A DNA stretch of 35,830 nucleotides from NCBI GenBank assembly GCA_003222945.1, contig QHXM01000138.1, forward strand, positions 1 to 35,830, read 5' to 3'. The number at the start of each line of letters is the position of its first letter. Positions within the stretch are counted from its first letter, which is position 1. The translations under genes were made by a program, and so were the position numbers. Origin of the DNA: Acidobacteriota bacterium. Its GTDB lineage: Bacteria; Acidobacteriota; Blastocatellia; Pyrinomonadales; Pyrinomonadaceae. Under the pieces are notes generated by a model. It was not told the origin of the DNA, did not search any database, and saw only the letters and a program-made list of their open reading frames with translations. This document shows positions 1-7,352 of the stretch, piece after piece.

Positions 1-1
1 T

Positions 2-463
2 ACGCTGGATGCGGACGGGCAGCACCGGCCCGAACAGTTGCAAGCCATCTTTGAAGAGTTTGTCAGAGGCAATTGGGACATGCTCATAGGCTCGCGCCGC
101 TTAGGCAGGCGTGATTCAGAGGGAGTGCCTTTAGGCAGACGCATAGGCACTTCTCTCTTCTCTCTGCTGGTCAGACTAACTACGGGCAAGAGGATTCATG
201 ATACGAGTTCGGGACTAAAGGTTATCGGGAGTGCCGTCTTCGAGCCTCTGACCTACTGGCATTTCGTTGACTTTCATGCCGAAGCAATCGTCTATCTTTT
301 ACGACAGGGCTATAGCGTCGGCGAGTTTCCCATCACGGTCGAAAGGCGCACCGGAGGCCGATCAATGTATTCTACCGTGAGCCACTTCAAGTACCCTTTG
401 AAAACCTCTCTTATGGTCTTACTGGGAATGGTGCAGGCAAGTTTGACTCGGAGGGAGAGATGA
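2..463 (+). CDS. Glycosyltransferase family 2 (DPM1-like), C-terminal part
   Basis: The gene enters from beyond the left edge. The reading frame is open from base 2 and contains the metal/nucleotide-sugar motif DADGQHRPE at the very start, typical of GT-A fold family 2 enzymes of the dolichyl- or undecaprenyl-phosphate sugar synthase type. The middle of the fragment (GSRRLGRR, then DTSSGLKVI and the FPITVERRTGGRSM block) matches the C-terminal half of such enzymes, which transfer a sugar from a nucleotide donor to a lipid phosphate at the cytoplasmic membrane. A TTG at 38 is in frame but would cut off the DxD motif, so it is not the start. The stop overlaps the next start (ATGA at 460-463), indicating coupling with the DUF2304 gene, a common neighbour of this GT2 class. 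About the first third of the enzyme is missing. Confidence 0.85.
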   Translation, partial: TLDADGQHRPEQLQAIFEEFVRGNWDMLIGSRRLGRRDSEGVPLGRRIGTSLFSLLVRLTTGKRIHDTSSGLKVIGSAVFEPLTYWHFVDFHAEAIVYLLRQGYSVGEFPITVERRTGGRSMYSTVSHFKYPLKTSLMVLLGMVQASLTRRER

Positions 464-864
464 CTGTTCAGGGAATTCTGGTCTTAAACCTGATCGCAAT
501 TGCGCTGCTGGTGTGGATCGGAAATCTAATACGGCGCGGACGCTTATACGTGGGCTACGGCGTTATCTTCATAGCCGTTACACTCTGCGTCATAATCGTA
601 CTGGATGTTCCGCGCTTATTAACTCTCGTCATCAAAATGGTGGGAGCAGTCTTTCCAGTCTCTGCGCTCGTCATGCTGGCGCTCGGCTTCATTGTCTTCA
701 TGCTGATCTACATCCTTGCTCAACTTACAATGCTCTCGAACCGCCTCACGATTCTGGTGCAGACGCTCGCTATTGAGCGGGCTGAAGCGCAGGCCAAACT
801 TAGTGTCGGGCTAGAGAGAGAAGCAACTTCAGCGAGGGAGGAGCGCGGGCACGCCAGCAAATAG
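460..864 (+). CDS. DUF2304 family membrane protein
   Basis: A 134-residue protein with an N-terminal hydrophobic segment (about residues 5-20), a charged RRGRL patch, two more hydrophobic segments (about 30-48 and 58-88) and a charged, probably coiled-coil C-terminus from about residue 95. This is the layout of DUF2304, a small three-helix membrane protein usually encoded directly after a lipid-phosphate GT2, where it may act as an accessory subunit or flippase partner. That role is inferred from context, not proven for the family. The start codon overlaps the upstream stop by 4 nt and the next gene begins 7 nt after its stop, so all three look like one operon. Confidence 0.75.
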   Translation: MTVQGILVLNLIAIALLVWIGNLIRRGRLYVGYGVIFIAVTLCVIIVLDVPRLLTLVIKMVGAVFPVSALVMLALGFIVFMLIYILAQLTMLSNRLTILVQTLAIERAEAQAKLSVGLEREATSAREERGHASK

Positions 865-871
865 AGAGCGA

Positions 872-1594
872 ATGATGTCTGCGTCAAAATCCAAAGACCC
901 ACAGAGTATGAACGAAGATTCCAAGCAAAGAGAATACTGGAACTCAACGGTTAATAAACGTTCCTACAGACATCCTATCGTCGAGTTTTTCGCCAAACAG
1001 CGGCTCGAATATCTTAGACCTATCCTGAAACTTTCAGCCGAAGACCGTTTACTTGACATAGGATGCGGCGATGGTTTCTCCACCTTTTACGCTTCGCGCG
1101 ACACCGCAAACCTCTTCGGCGTTGATCGTTCCACTCTGATGCTTGAGCATCACCCCACGCGCTCGCGCGTCGCCTGCGCGGACGCTTACGCCCTGCCGTT
1201 TCGGAACAACTCCTTTGATGCTGTTTGGAGTTGGGAACTGCTTCACCACATGCTTCAGCCCGAACTCGCCATTAGAGAGATGCAGCGCGTCTCCAGCAAG
1301 TACGTCGTAATCTTTGAGCCGAACAGATACAATCTTGCGCTCTTTCTATACGGACTCTTTAAGAGAGAGGAGCGACTGCTGCTGCGCTCGACAAAAAGAT
1401 TTTTAAGAAGAATGGTTGATACCGAGGGCTGGGAAATCTGCCTGCTGGAAAACTGCGGCGCGATACTGCCAAACGCCACGCCGCACTTTCTCTTCAAACT
1501 GCTCCGGCATCTGCCTTTTCGCCTGCCCCTCCTGTGCGGCATCTCAATCCTCTTGGTCGCCAAGAGAGTTGAAGCCTCCGGGAGGTTAGAGTAA
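872..1594 (+). CDS. Class I SAM-dependent methyltransferase
   Basis: 240 residues with a Methyltransf_11-type Rossmann core. Motif I is LLDIGCGDGFST (about residues 62-73), followed by an acidic residue in GVDRS, the CADAYALPF motif and the FDAVWSWELLHHM stretch that closes the SAM pocket. The N-terminus (KQREYWNSTV) resembles methyltransferases in surface-polysaccharide clusters that modify sugars or lipids. The C-terminal part, rich in Leu, Phe and Arg, may contact the membrane. Tandem ATGs at 872 and 875 and a further ATG at 908 leave the exact start open. The acceptor substrate cannot be told from sequence. Its place between DUF2304 and a second methyltransferase suggests glycan or glycolipid modification. 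Confidence 0.8.
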   Translation: MMSASKSKDPQSMNEDSKQREYWNSTVNKRSYRHPIVEFFAKQRLEYLRPILKLSAEDRLLDIGCGDGFSTFYASRDTANLFGVDRSTLMLEHHPTRSRVACADAYALPFRNNSFDAVWSWELLHHMLQPELAIREMQRVSSKYVVIFEPNRYNLALFLYGLFKREERLLLRSTKRFLRRMVDTEGWEICLLENCGAILPNATPHFLFKLLRHLPFRLPLLCGISILLVAKRVEASGRLE

Positions 1595-1610
1595 TTTCAA
1601 AAAGAGCGGT

Positions 1611-2480
1611 ATGCCGAATTCACAAACAGCGCCTGGAAGCGAGTGTCTCCTGTGCGGAAACCTGGCTGGCAATCAGATACTCTTCGAGTTGACTCGCCCC
1701 ATAATCAGGTGCGCAGCGTGCGGCCTCGTCTATGCTTCTCCCATCGTCGGTGAAGGCGGCGATCACGATTACACGGAGTCCTATTATCGCCAGGGCGTTT
1801 ACGCAGATTATTTAAGTGACCGCGAGGCGATTCGCCGGAATGCTGGCCGCGCACTGAAAGATCTGGAACGGCTCGCGCCCGGCGGTCGCACGCTTCTGGA
1901 TGTAGGTTGCGCCACAGGCTTTTTTTTAGAGGCCGCGAGAGATAAAGGTTGGAAAGTGCGCGGGCTTGAAATCTCGGAGTATGCGTCAGAGTATGCGCGT
2001 GAAGAGTTGCGCCTTGATGTTGAGTCAGCTTCGATTACGACTCTCACAAGAGACTATCCAAAGTTCGACGTGATTACTCTATGGGATACGATAGAACATC
2101 TAGATCGCCCTGACGTTGCGCTCGCGAATGCCCGCCTCATGATGCGGGACAAAGGAGTGCTTGTGCTGAGCACAGGAGATTACGGAAGCCTTCTTCGCCG
2201 CGTGTCGGGCAAAAGGTGGCGACTCTTCGCAGACCCCACGCACAATTTCTTCTTTGATGAGCGCACGATAAAAAGATTATTATCTCAGATGGGTTATGAA
2301 ATCATTCGTCTGATGCGGAGAGGCAAATGGGTCAGCCTCTCTATGATTTTGCACCAATCGGGCTTGCCGCCCGCTGTAAGAGACAGAGGTCTGCTGATAG
2401 CAAGAAGATGGAATCCGTCGCTCTACGTTAATCTGCGAGATGTGATGACGGTCTTTGCCAGACCTGTTCGTACGAGTTAA
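1611..2480 (+). CDS. Class I SAM-dependent methyltransferase with N-terminal zinc ribbon
   Basis: 289 residues. The N-terminus has a four-cysteine zinc ribbon (CLLCGN near residue 14 and CAACGL near residue 35), followed by the conserved Tyr-rich linker (ESYYRQGVYADYL) and a Methyltransf_23 domain with motif I LLDVGCATGFFLEAA (about residues 94-108) and the DVITLWDTIEHL motif. Enzymes of this build are common in O-antigen and nucleotide-sugar clusters, where some methylate sugar 3-C or hydroxyl positions. The substrate here is unknown. The C-terminal half continues with the NFFFDERTI segment typical of the family, so the protein looks complete. It lies 16 nt after the preceding gene in the same direction. 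Confidence 0.82.
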   Translation: MPNSQTAPGSECLLCGNLAGNQILFELTRPIIRCAACGLVYASPIVGEGGDHDYTESYYRQGVYADYLSDREAIRRNAGRALKDLERLAPGGRTLLDVGCATGFFLEAARDKGWKVRGLEISEYASEYAREELRLDVESASITTLTRDYPKFDVITLWDTIEHLDRPDVALANARLMMRDKGVLVLSTGDYGSLLRRVSGKRWRLFADPTHNFFFDERTIKRLLSQMGYEIIRLMRRGKWVSLSMILHQSGLPPAVRDRGLLIARRWNPSLYVNLRDVMTVFARPVRTS

Positions 2481-2558
2481 GAGGGATTGAAAAACTTATC
2501 TTCGGACGATTCTCGCATCAATTCGGCGAAACTTAAAACTGGGCAAGGCGCGCGTTTT

Positions 2559-3590
2559 ATGAGTATGACGACTGTCGGCGTGATTGGCTGCGGCTATTGG
2601 GGGCCGAACCTTCTGCGCAACTTTTCAGAGCAGGAGAACGCTCGATTGCGCTGGATGTGCGATGTGGACTCTAAGCGTTTGGAGACGCTTGCGCGTCGTT
2701 ATCCTGCGACAAAGGTTTCGACCGATTACCATCAGCTACTGGCAGACGCGGAGCTTGATGCAGTCGTTATAGCAACGCCCGTCAGCACGCACTTCAACTT
2801 CGCCCGTGATGCGCTTCTTGCTGGCAAGCACGTGCTGGTGGAAAAACCTTTCACGACAAATGTACGTGAGGCAGAAGAGTTGATAGAGCTTGCGGAAGCC
2901 GCGCGATTGACGTTGATGGTTGACCACACCTTTATCTACACGGGCGCTGTCCAGAAGATTAAAGAGATTGTAAGCGCTGGTGAACTTGGCGATCTACTCT
3001 ATTTCGACTCGGTCAGAATCAACCTGGGGCTTTTCCAGCGAGACATAAACGTCGTGTGGGATTTAGCGCCGCACGATCTTGCGATAATGGATTTTATAAT
3101 TGACCGGCAGCCTTTGACCTTGACCGCGACGGGCAGTTGCCACGTAGAACGCGGCATAGAGAACATAGCCTACGTCATGCTCAACTTCCCGGATGAGTTC
3201 ATAGCGCACTTTCATTTCAACTGGCTCTCGCCCGTAAAATTCCGCCGCGCGCTGATTGCAGGAAGTCGCAAGATGGTCGTCTATGATGACATCGAGCCTA
3301 CGGAAAAGATTCGCGTCTATGACAAGGGCGTGATGGTGACTCGCACTGAAGAGGCTGAGAATAAAGAGGATGCCTACCGCACGCTCGTAAGTTACCGGAC
3401 CGGCGACGTGTGGGTCCCCAAACTTGATTCGACCGAAGCCCTGCACTACGTGACCAGTGAATTCTTAAACGCTATAACAGAGAAGCGTCGTCCGCTGACC
3501 GATGGCTATTCTGGCCTGCGCGTCGTACAGCTTCTTCAGGCGGCGCAGCAATCCATCAGCCAGAACGGTCGTCCCATAAAACTTGACTAA
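2559..3590 (+). CDS. Gfo/Idh/MocA family NAD(P)-dependent oxidoreductase (nucleotide-sugar dehydrogenase)
   Basis: Rossmann dinucleotide-binding N-terminus (GVIGCGYWGPNLLRNF), then VVIATPVSTHF and the hallmark EKPFTTN motif, where Lys is a catalytic residue in this family. The C-terminal mixed alpha/beta domain is complete. The GCGYWGPNL signature is typical of dehydrogenases oxidising the 3-position of UDP-GlcNAc-type sugars (WlbA/WbpB-like), and the next gene is a matching PLP aminotransferase. The frame is open from a TTG at 2487, but the first 24 residues from there show no family similarity, so the ATG at 2559 (or 2565) is preferred. In WbpB-E-D type pathways an acetyltransferase completes the set. 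None is visible here. The exact substrate is inferred only. Confidence 0.8.
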   Translation: MSMTTVGVIGCGYWGPNLLRNFSEQENARLRWMCDVDSKRLETLARRYPATKVSTDYHQLLADAELDAVVIATPVSTHFNFARDALLAGKHVLVEKPFTTNVREAEELIELAEAARLTLMVDHTFIYTGAVQKIKEIVSAGELGDLLYFDSVRINLGLFQRDINVVWDLAPHDLAIMDFIIDRQPLTLTATGSCHVERGIENIAYVMLNFPDEFIAHFHFNWLSPVKFRRALIAGSRKMVVYDDIEPTEKIRVYDKGVMVTRTEEAENKEDAYRTLVSYRTGDVWVPKLDSTEALHYVTSEFLNAITEKRRPLTDGYSGLRVVQLLQAAQQSISQNGRPIKLD

Positions 3591-3592
3591 GA

Positions 3593-3914
3593 GCAGAATA
3601 CAGGAGTCAGAGTTCAGAAGGGGATAAGGACGGAAAATATTCCTGGCTGGATGAAAGGTGTAGCCACATCCGATTCACATACATTCTCATTCACACACGG
3701 CTTTGAGCCGGGTGATTAGCTGTAGGCCATAATAGCATTAACCGTTTCAACGGTTTCATTATTGCGATACAGACGGAAACCGTTGAAACGGTTAGGAGAA
3801 TTAAAGAGGCGCTCTCTTCACCCGGACGCAAGCCGTGTGTGAATGAGAGAGAACAGATTCCATTTGTTCTCTCTCTTTTATTCTGACTTCTGACTGCTGA
3901 ATTCTGTATCCTGC
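3593..3914. repeat. Nested multi-arm inverted repeat filling the gap between the dehydrogenase and aminotransferase genes
   Basis: This 334-nt intergenic stretch is almost wholly palindromic, in nested layers. Outer arms 3593-3620 and 3887-3914 pair at 22 of 28 positions and belong to the 'ttctga/tcagaa' repeat type seen elsewhere in the window. Middle arms 3686-3703 and 3830-3847 are a perfect 18-bp inverted repeat, followed inward by a perfect 8-bp pair (3708-3715 with 3818-3825). Inner arms 3740-3757 and 3776-3793 are a perfect 18-bp pair, and each inner arm itself contains the small palindrome AACCGTT-TC-AACGGTT. The layout resembles a REPIN/BIME-like element inserted into an older hairpin. 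No protein-coding signal was seen. Confidence 0.8.
3845..3885 (+). terminator. Possible rho-independent terminator
   Basis: A perfect 11-bp inverted repeat (3845-3855 with 3865-3875, arm GAGAGAGAACA) with a 9-nt loop, followed by TTTTATTCT. It partly overlaps the middle arm of the nested repeat. It could end transcription from the glycan operon upstream, but the stem is only moderately GC-rich, so efficiency is uncertain. Confidence 0.45.
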
Positions 3915-3924
3915 CTTTAAGAGA

Positions 3925-5061
3925 ATGAAGGTCCCTTTACTGGATTTACAGGCGCAGTATGAGACTTTGCGCGACGAGTTGCGCGAGGCTGTTCTTCGTG
4001 TGATGGATTCGCAGCAGTTCATACTTGGTCCTGATGTCAACGCGCTCGAAGAGGAGATCGAAAGTTACACGGGAGCGAAACATGCCATTGCCTGCGCTTC
4101 AGGCTCTGATGCTCTGCTCCTTGCTTTGATGGCGCTTGGCGTAAAGGCTGGCGATGAAGTCATCACCACGCCTTACAGCTTCTTTGCGACTGCGGCGGCG
4201 ATAGCAAGAGTCGGCGCACACCCCATCTTCGTTGACATTGACCCTGCGACCTACAACATCGCTGCCGAAAAGATAGAAGCAGCAATCACCGAGCGCACGC
4301 GCGCAATCCTTCCCGTTCACCTCTTCGGCCAATGCGCCGAGATGAGTGCGATAGCGCAGATCGGCGAGCGATATGGAATTCCCATCATTGAAGACGCCGC
4401 GCAGGCAATCGGTGCTATGGATGAAGGACGACAGGCAGGGACAGTGGGCGCAATCGGCTGCTTCAGCTTTTATCCTTCAAAGAATTTGGGCGCGGCTGGC
4501 GACGCTGGCATGATGACTACGAACGATGACGAGATTGCAAGGCGCTTGCGCACTCTGCGCGTTCACGGAAGCGAGACGAAGTATCATCACGCTATGATCG
4601 GAGTCAACAGCCGGTTGGATTCGCTTCAAGCCGCAGTGCTGCGCGTTAAATTGCCTCATCTGGATAGTTGGTCCGACGCGCGGCGCGCAAACGCCCGGCG
4701 CTACGATCAACTCTTCCGCGACGCAGGCTTGCTGGAAGAAATTGGCCTTCCTTCAGTCCGCCCGAATGTTCGACACATCTTCAACCAGTACGTCATTCGC
4801 ATAGAAGAGGAGCGGCGAGATGCGCTGCGCGAGCACCTCAGACAAAACGACATAGGCACGGATGTTTACTATCCAGTGCCGCTTCACCTGCAAGAATGTT
4901 TCAGTTATTTAGGCTATAGAGAGGGTGATTCCCCGGAAGCCGAGCGGGCGGCGCGCGAGACGATTGCGCTTCCTATCTATCCAGAGTTGACTGTAGAGCA
5001 GCAGAGCTACGTGGTCGAATCAATTCTCAGGTTCATTGAGCGGGATAACTTGAAGAGATAG
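3925..5061 (+). CDS. DegT/DnrJ/EryC1/StrS family PLP-dependent sugar aminotransferase
   Basis: 378 residues, full length for the family. It has the N-terminal PLLDLQAQY motif, the [12 protein letters not shown] segment that contacts PLP phosphate, EDAAQAIGA (Asp157 should pair with the PLP ring nitrogen) and the [16 protein letters not shown] motif with Lys186 as the predicted Schiff-base lysine. The C-terminal [10 protein letters not shown] motif is also typical. These enzymes move an amino group from glutamate to a keto nucleotide-sugar. Together with the upstream Gfo/Idh/MocA dehydrogenase this suggests a 3-amino-sugar branch of the WlbA-WlbC/WbpB-WbpE kind. The ATG follows an AAGAG-like ribosome site. 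The TAG stop coincides with the first arm of the downstream hairpin. Confidence 0.88.
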   Translation: MKVPLLDLQAQYETLRDELREAVLRVMDSQQFILGPDVNALEEEIESYTGAKHAIACASGSDALLLALMALGVKAGDEVITTPYSFFATAAAIARVGAHPIFVDIDPATYNIAAEKIEAAITERTRAILPVHLFGQCAEMSAIAQIGERYGIPIIEDAAQAIGAMDEGRQAGTVGAIGCFSFYPSKNLGAAGDAGMMTTNDDEIARRLRTLRVHGSETKYHHAMIGVNSRLDSLQAAVLRVKLPHLDSWSDARRANARRYDQLFRDAGLLEEIGLPSVRPNVRHIFNQYVIRIEEERRDALREHLRQNDIGTDVYYPVPLHLQECFSYLGYREGDSPEAERAARETIALPIYPELTVEQQSYVVESILRFIERDNLKR

Positions 5062-5147
5062 GAGCAGTAGGCCAGGTGCAGTTGGCCTGGAAGAACGAGC
5101 GGCTCGCTTTCTTTCCTGCTCCTGCCCATGCCTACTGCTCCTGCCCT
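5060..5147. repeat. Intergenic hairpin repeat, copy 1 of the 'gagcagtaggcc' family
   Basis: Arms 5060-5072 and 5130-5142 form a perfect 13-bp inverted repeat (AGGAGCAGTAGGC), with inner small palindromes (GGCC...GGCC at about 5070-5087 and a GAGCGGCTC hairpin near 5097). It sits between two convergent genes. The aminotransferase stop touches one arm and the gmd stop codon lies inside the other, so the last residues of Gmd (RGRGQEQ) are read from repeat sequence. A clear second copy lies at about 7255-7335, sharing the arms and the central 'ctttctttcctgctcctgc' block. Confidence 0.8.
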
Positions 5148-6145
5148 CTGCCCCTGTCTTTTCTTTCGGTAGCCTTCGTTAAAAGTTCCATGTCGGCGTG
5201 AACCATCTCTTTGACGAGTTCAGTAAAAGTATAGCGCGGATGCCAACCCAAACGCTCTCGCGCTTTACGCGCATCGCCCATCAGCAGGTCAACTTCCGCC
5301 GGACGATAATATTTCTCGTCAACCCTGACATACTCTTTCCAATCCAGACCCACTTCATCAAACGCAAGCTCACAAAAATCTCTGACCGAATGCGTCTCGC
5401 CGGTTGCGACTACATATTCATCCGGCTCGTCCTGCTGCAACATCAAATGCATAGCCCGCACATAGTCCGAGGCGTGCCCCCAATCACGGCGGGCATCTAA
5501 ATTTCCAAGTCGCAATTCGCTCGTCACCCCCAACTTGATTCGTGCGACGGTCGAACTGATTTTTCGTGTGACGAACTCGAAACCGCGACGCGGCCCTTCG
5601 TGATTGAAAAGGATGCCGTTCACACAGTACATACTGTAAGCCTCGCGGTAGTTTCTTGTGAGTTCAAATCCTGCGACCTTGCTTATGCCGTAAGGCGAAC
5701 GCGGGTGAAAGCGCGTCCGTTCATTTTGCGGCGACTCTTCAACCTTGCCGAACATCTCGGATGAGCCTGCGAAGTAGAAGCGGCAGCGAGGCTGCGTCTC
5801 GCGCAGAGCGGCAAGAATGTAATGCGTGCCGTTGATGTTCGTATTCATCGTCGAAAAGCCGTCGCTGAAACTCTCCGCGACAAAACTTTGCGCCGCCAGA
5901 TGGTAGCACTCATCAAATTCGCAGCGGCTCGTAACATGAAAGATTGACGGATAGCTTTCAAGGCTCGCGGGATGAAGATGTATGCTCTCAATCAGGTGCG
6001 CTATGCGATTAAAGCGGCGCTCAGGGTCTTCTAGCGCAACGCGACGCACAAGCCCGTGCACCTCGTAGCCCAGCGCAAGCAGATGCTCGGCCAGATAGCT
6101 TCCATCCTGTCCTGTTATGCCTGTTATCAGAGCTTTCTTACTCAA
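5132..6145 (-). CDS. gmd: GDP-mannose 4,6-dehydratase
   Basis: 337 residues, extended SDR fold. The NADP-binding motif TGITGQDG is at residues 8-15, the catalytic Ser/Glu segment AGSSEMFG at about 126-133 and YGISK (Tyr152, Lys156) completes the triad. LFNHEGPRRGFEFVTRK and the [16 protein letters not shown] substrate-binding block are intact. It converts GDP-D-mannose to GDP-4-keto-6-deoxymannose, the precursor of fucose, rhamnose-type and perosamine sugars, and fits the surface-glycan genes to its left. The N-terminal variant (LVRRVALEDPERR, HLHPASLESYPS) is the subtype that lacks the usual GDL motif. The final residues derive from the hairpin repeat. It lies 108 nt downstream of a degraded second gmd copy on the same strand. 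Confidence 0.85.
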   Translation of the reverse strand: MSKKALITGITGQDGSYLAEHLLALGYEVHGLVRRVALEDPERRFNRIAHLIESIHLHPASLESYPSIFHVTSRCEFDECYHLAAQSFVAESFSDGFSTMNTNINGTHYILAALRETQPRCRFYFAGSSEMFGKVEESPQNERTRFHPRSPYGISKVAGFELTRNYREAYSMYCVNGILFNHEGPRRGFEFVTRKISSTVARIKLGVTSELRLGNLDARRDWGHASDYVRAMHLMLQQDEPDEYVVATGETHSVRDFCELAFDEVGLDWKEYVRVDEKYYRPAEVDLLMGDARKARERLGWHPRYTFTELVKEMVHADMELLTKATERKDRGRGQEQ

Positions 6146-6201
6146 CTTTTGGACCTTCTCTTCTATGCAATAGGGCGCGCGAGGCGCACAGGAACTTAAC
6201 G

Positions 6202-6231
6202 CGGTCTTTCGTAAGGTTAGTCGAAAGACCG
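6202..6231. repeat. Short perfect hairpin between the two gmd genes
   Basis: A perfect 10-bp inverted repeat, CGGTCTTTCG at 6202-6211 and its complement at 6222-6231, with a 10-nt loop. It lies between the end of gmd copy 2 and the start of gmd copy 1. There is no T-tract on the outgoing minus-strand side, so it is not a standard intrinsic terminator for gmd copy 2. It may be a processing or attenuation hairpin. Confidence 0.5.
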
Positions 6232-6253
6232 AAAAAGCTGCGCGTGCTGAATT

Positions 6254-7121
6254 TCACATAGCGCCCCAGCGCACCTTGTTGACTAATGAAGCGTCTTCCG
6301 TTTTCTGCGCAGTTTCATGTCGGGCAAGCTCAAGGTCTTGCTCGATCATCAAATGCACTAGTTGTTTGAAATCAACCTTCGGCTCCCAGCCAAGTCGTGC
6401 CCGCGCCTTGCTCGCATCGCCAAGAAGAAGATCAACTTCTGCGGGGCGATAGTAGCGCGGGTCTGTCTCTACATACTCTTTCCAATCGAGATCGAGCAGG
6501 CCGAACGCTTCATCTAAAAACTCTCTGACCGAATGAGTCTCGCCTGTCGCTATGACGTAATCATCCGGCTCGTCTGCCTGTAGCATCATGTACATTGCCT
6601 CTACATAATCACCCGCATAGCCCCAGTCGCGCCGTGCATCCAGATTGCCTAAGTAGAGTTTCTTCTGAAATCCCAGCTTGATTCTAGTAGCCGCGCGGGT
6701 AATCTTGCGCGAGACGAAAGTCTCCCCGCGCCTTTCAGATTCGTGATTGAACAGGATTCCGTTGCAGGCGAAGAGATCGTAACTTTCGCGGTAGTTGACA
6801 GTGATGTAGTAGGCGTAAGCTTTGGCGCAGGCGTAGGGCGAGCGCGGATAAAATGGAGTCTTTTCAGTTTGCGGCGTCTCAAGGCTGAATCTGTCGAAGG
6901 ATTGTGTTCAGAGAAGACGAGTCGTTCAGGTCGCCGTAAACAAGTCGCAGGCGAGTGCCGGGTTCGTGCGGGTCCTGGTACAGATGGTCTATCCTGTCCG
7001 TGTTGAATGAAGAGGAGCGGCGAATGATGCCATAGACTTCGTAGCCTTTATCCAACAGCAGTTCAGTCAGAAAAGAACCGTCCTGTCCCGTGATGCCTGT
7101 TATCAGTGCGCGTTTGGTCAT
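6254..7121 (-). pseudogene. gmd: Second GDP-mannose 4,6-dehydratase copy with internal deletion and frameshift
   Basis: From the ATG at 7121 the frame reads a good Gmd N-terminus ([15 protein letters not shown], then [12 protein letters not shown] and [11 protein letters not shown]) up to LRQIQP and stops at 6879-6881. One base later, at 6880, the next frame resumes with [17 protein letters not shown] and runs cleanly through [32 protein letters not shown] and a normal C-terminus to 6254. Family alignment from memory puts roughly 59 codons missing at the joint, including the SSEMFG catalytic segment. Flanking sequence shows no decay. It belongs to the bacterial Gmd subtype with the GDL motif, unlike its neighbour, so it is not a recent tandem duplicate of gmd copy 1. 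As written it cannot make an active enzyme. Confidence 0.85.
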
Positions 7122-7244
7122 AATATTGAAGGCAGTGATGATTGTAAGAACGCACGAGCGTTCAGCAGAGCAAAGATTTCTGATACGATAACGAAGAGAT
7201 GGATTTTCAGCAAGGGCGGTGGATTCGATTGCGAAACATGAAAA

Positions 7245-7335
7245 GAGAGGAAGCAGGAGCATGAGCAGTAGGCCGAGAAGACCGAGCGGCCTTCTTTCTT
7301 TCCTGCTCCTGCACCTGCCTACTGCTCCTATCCTT
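7245..7335. repeat. Intergenic hairpin repeat, copy 2 of the 'gagcagtaggcc' family
   Basis: Same order of blocks as the 5060-5147 element: GAGCAGTAGGCC, then GAAGACCGAGCGG, then CTTTCTTTCCTGCTCCTGC, then GCCTACTGCTCC, again with complementary end arms. It has the same orientation on the plus strand as copy 1, so the two copies bracket the gmd pair as direct repeats. It fills most of the 231-nt gap between the divergent gmd copy 2 and the HerA-like gene, where the promoters of both should lie. Confidence 0.75.
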
Positions 7336-7352
7336 CTAAACTTATAAAAATT

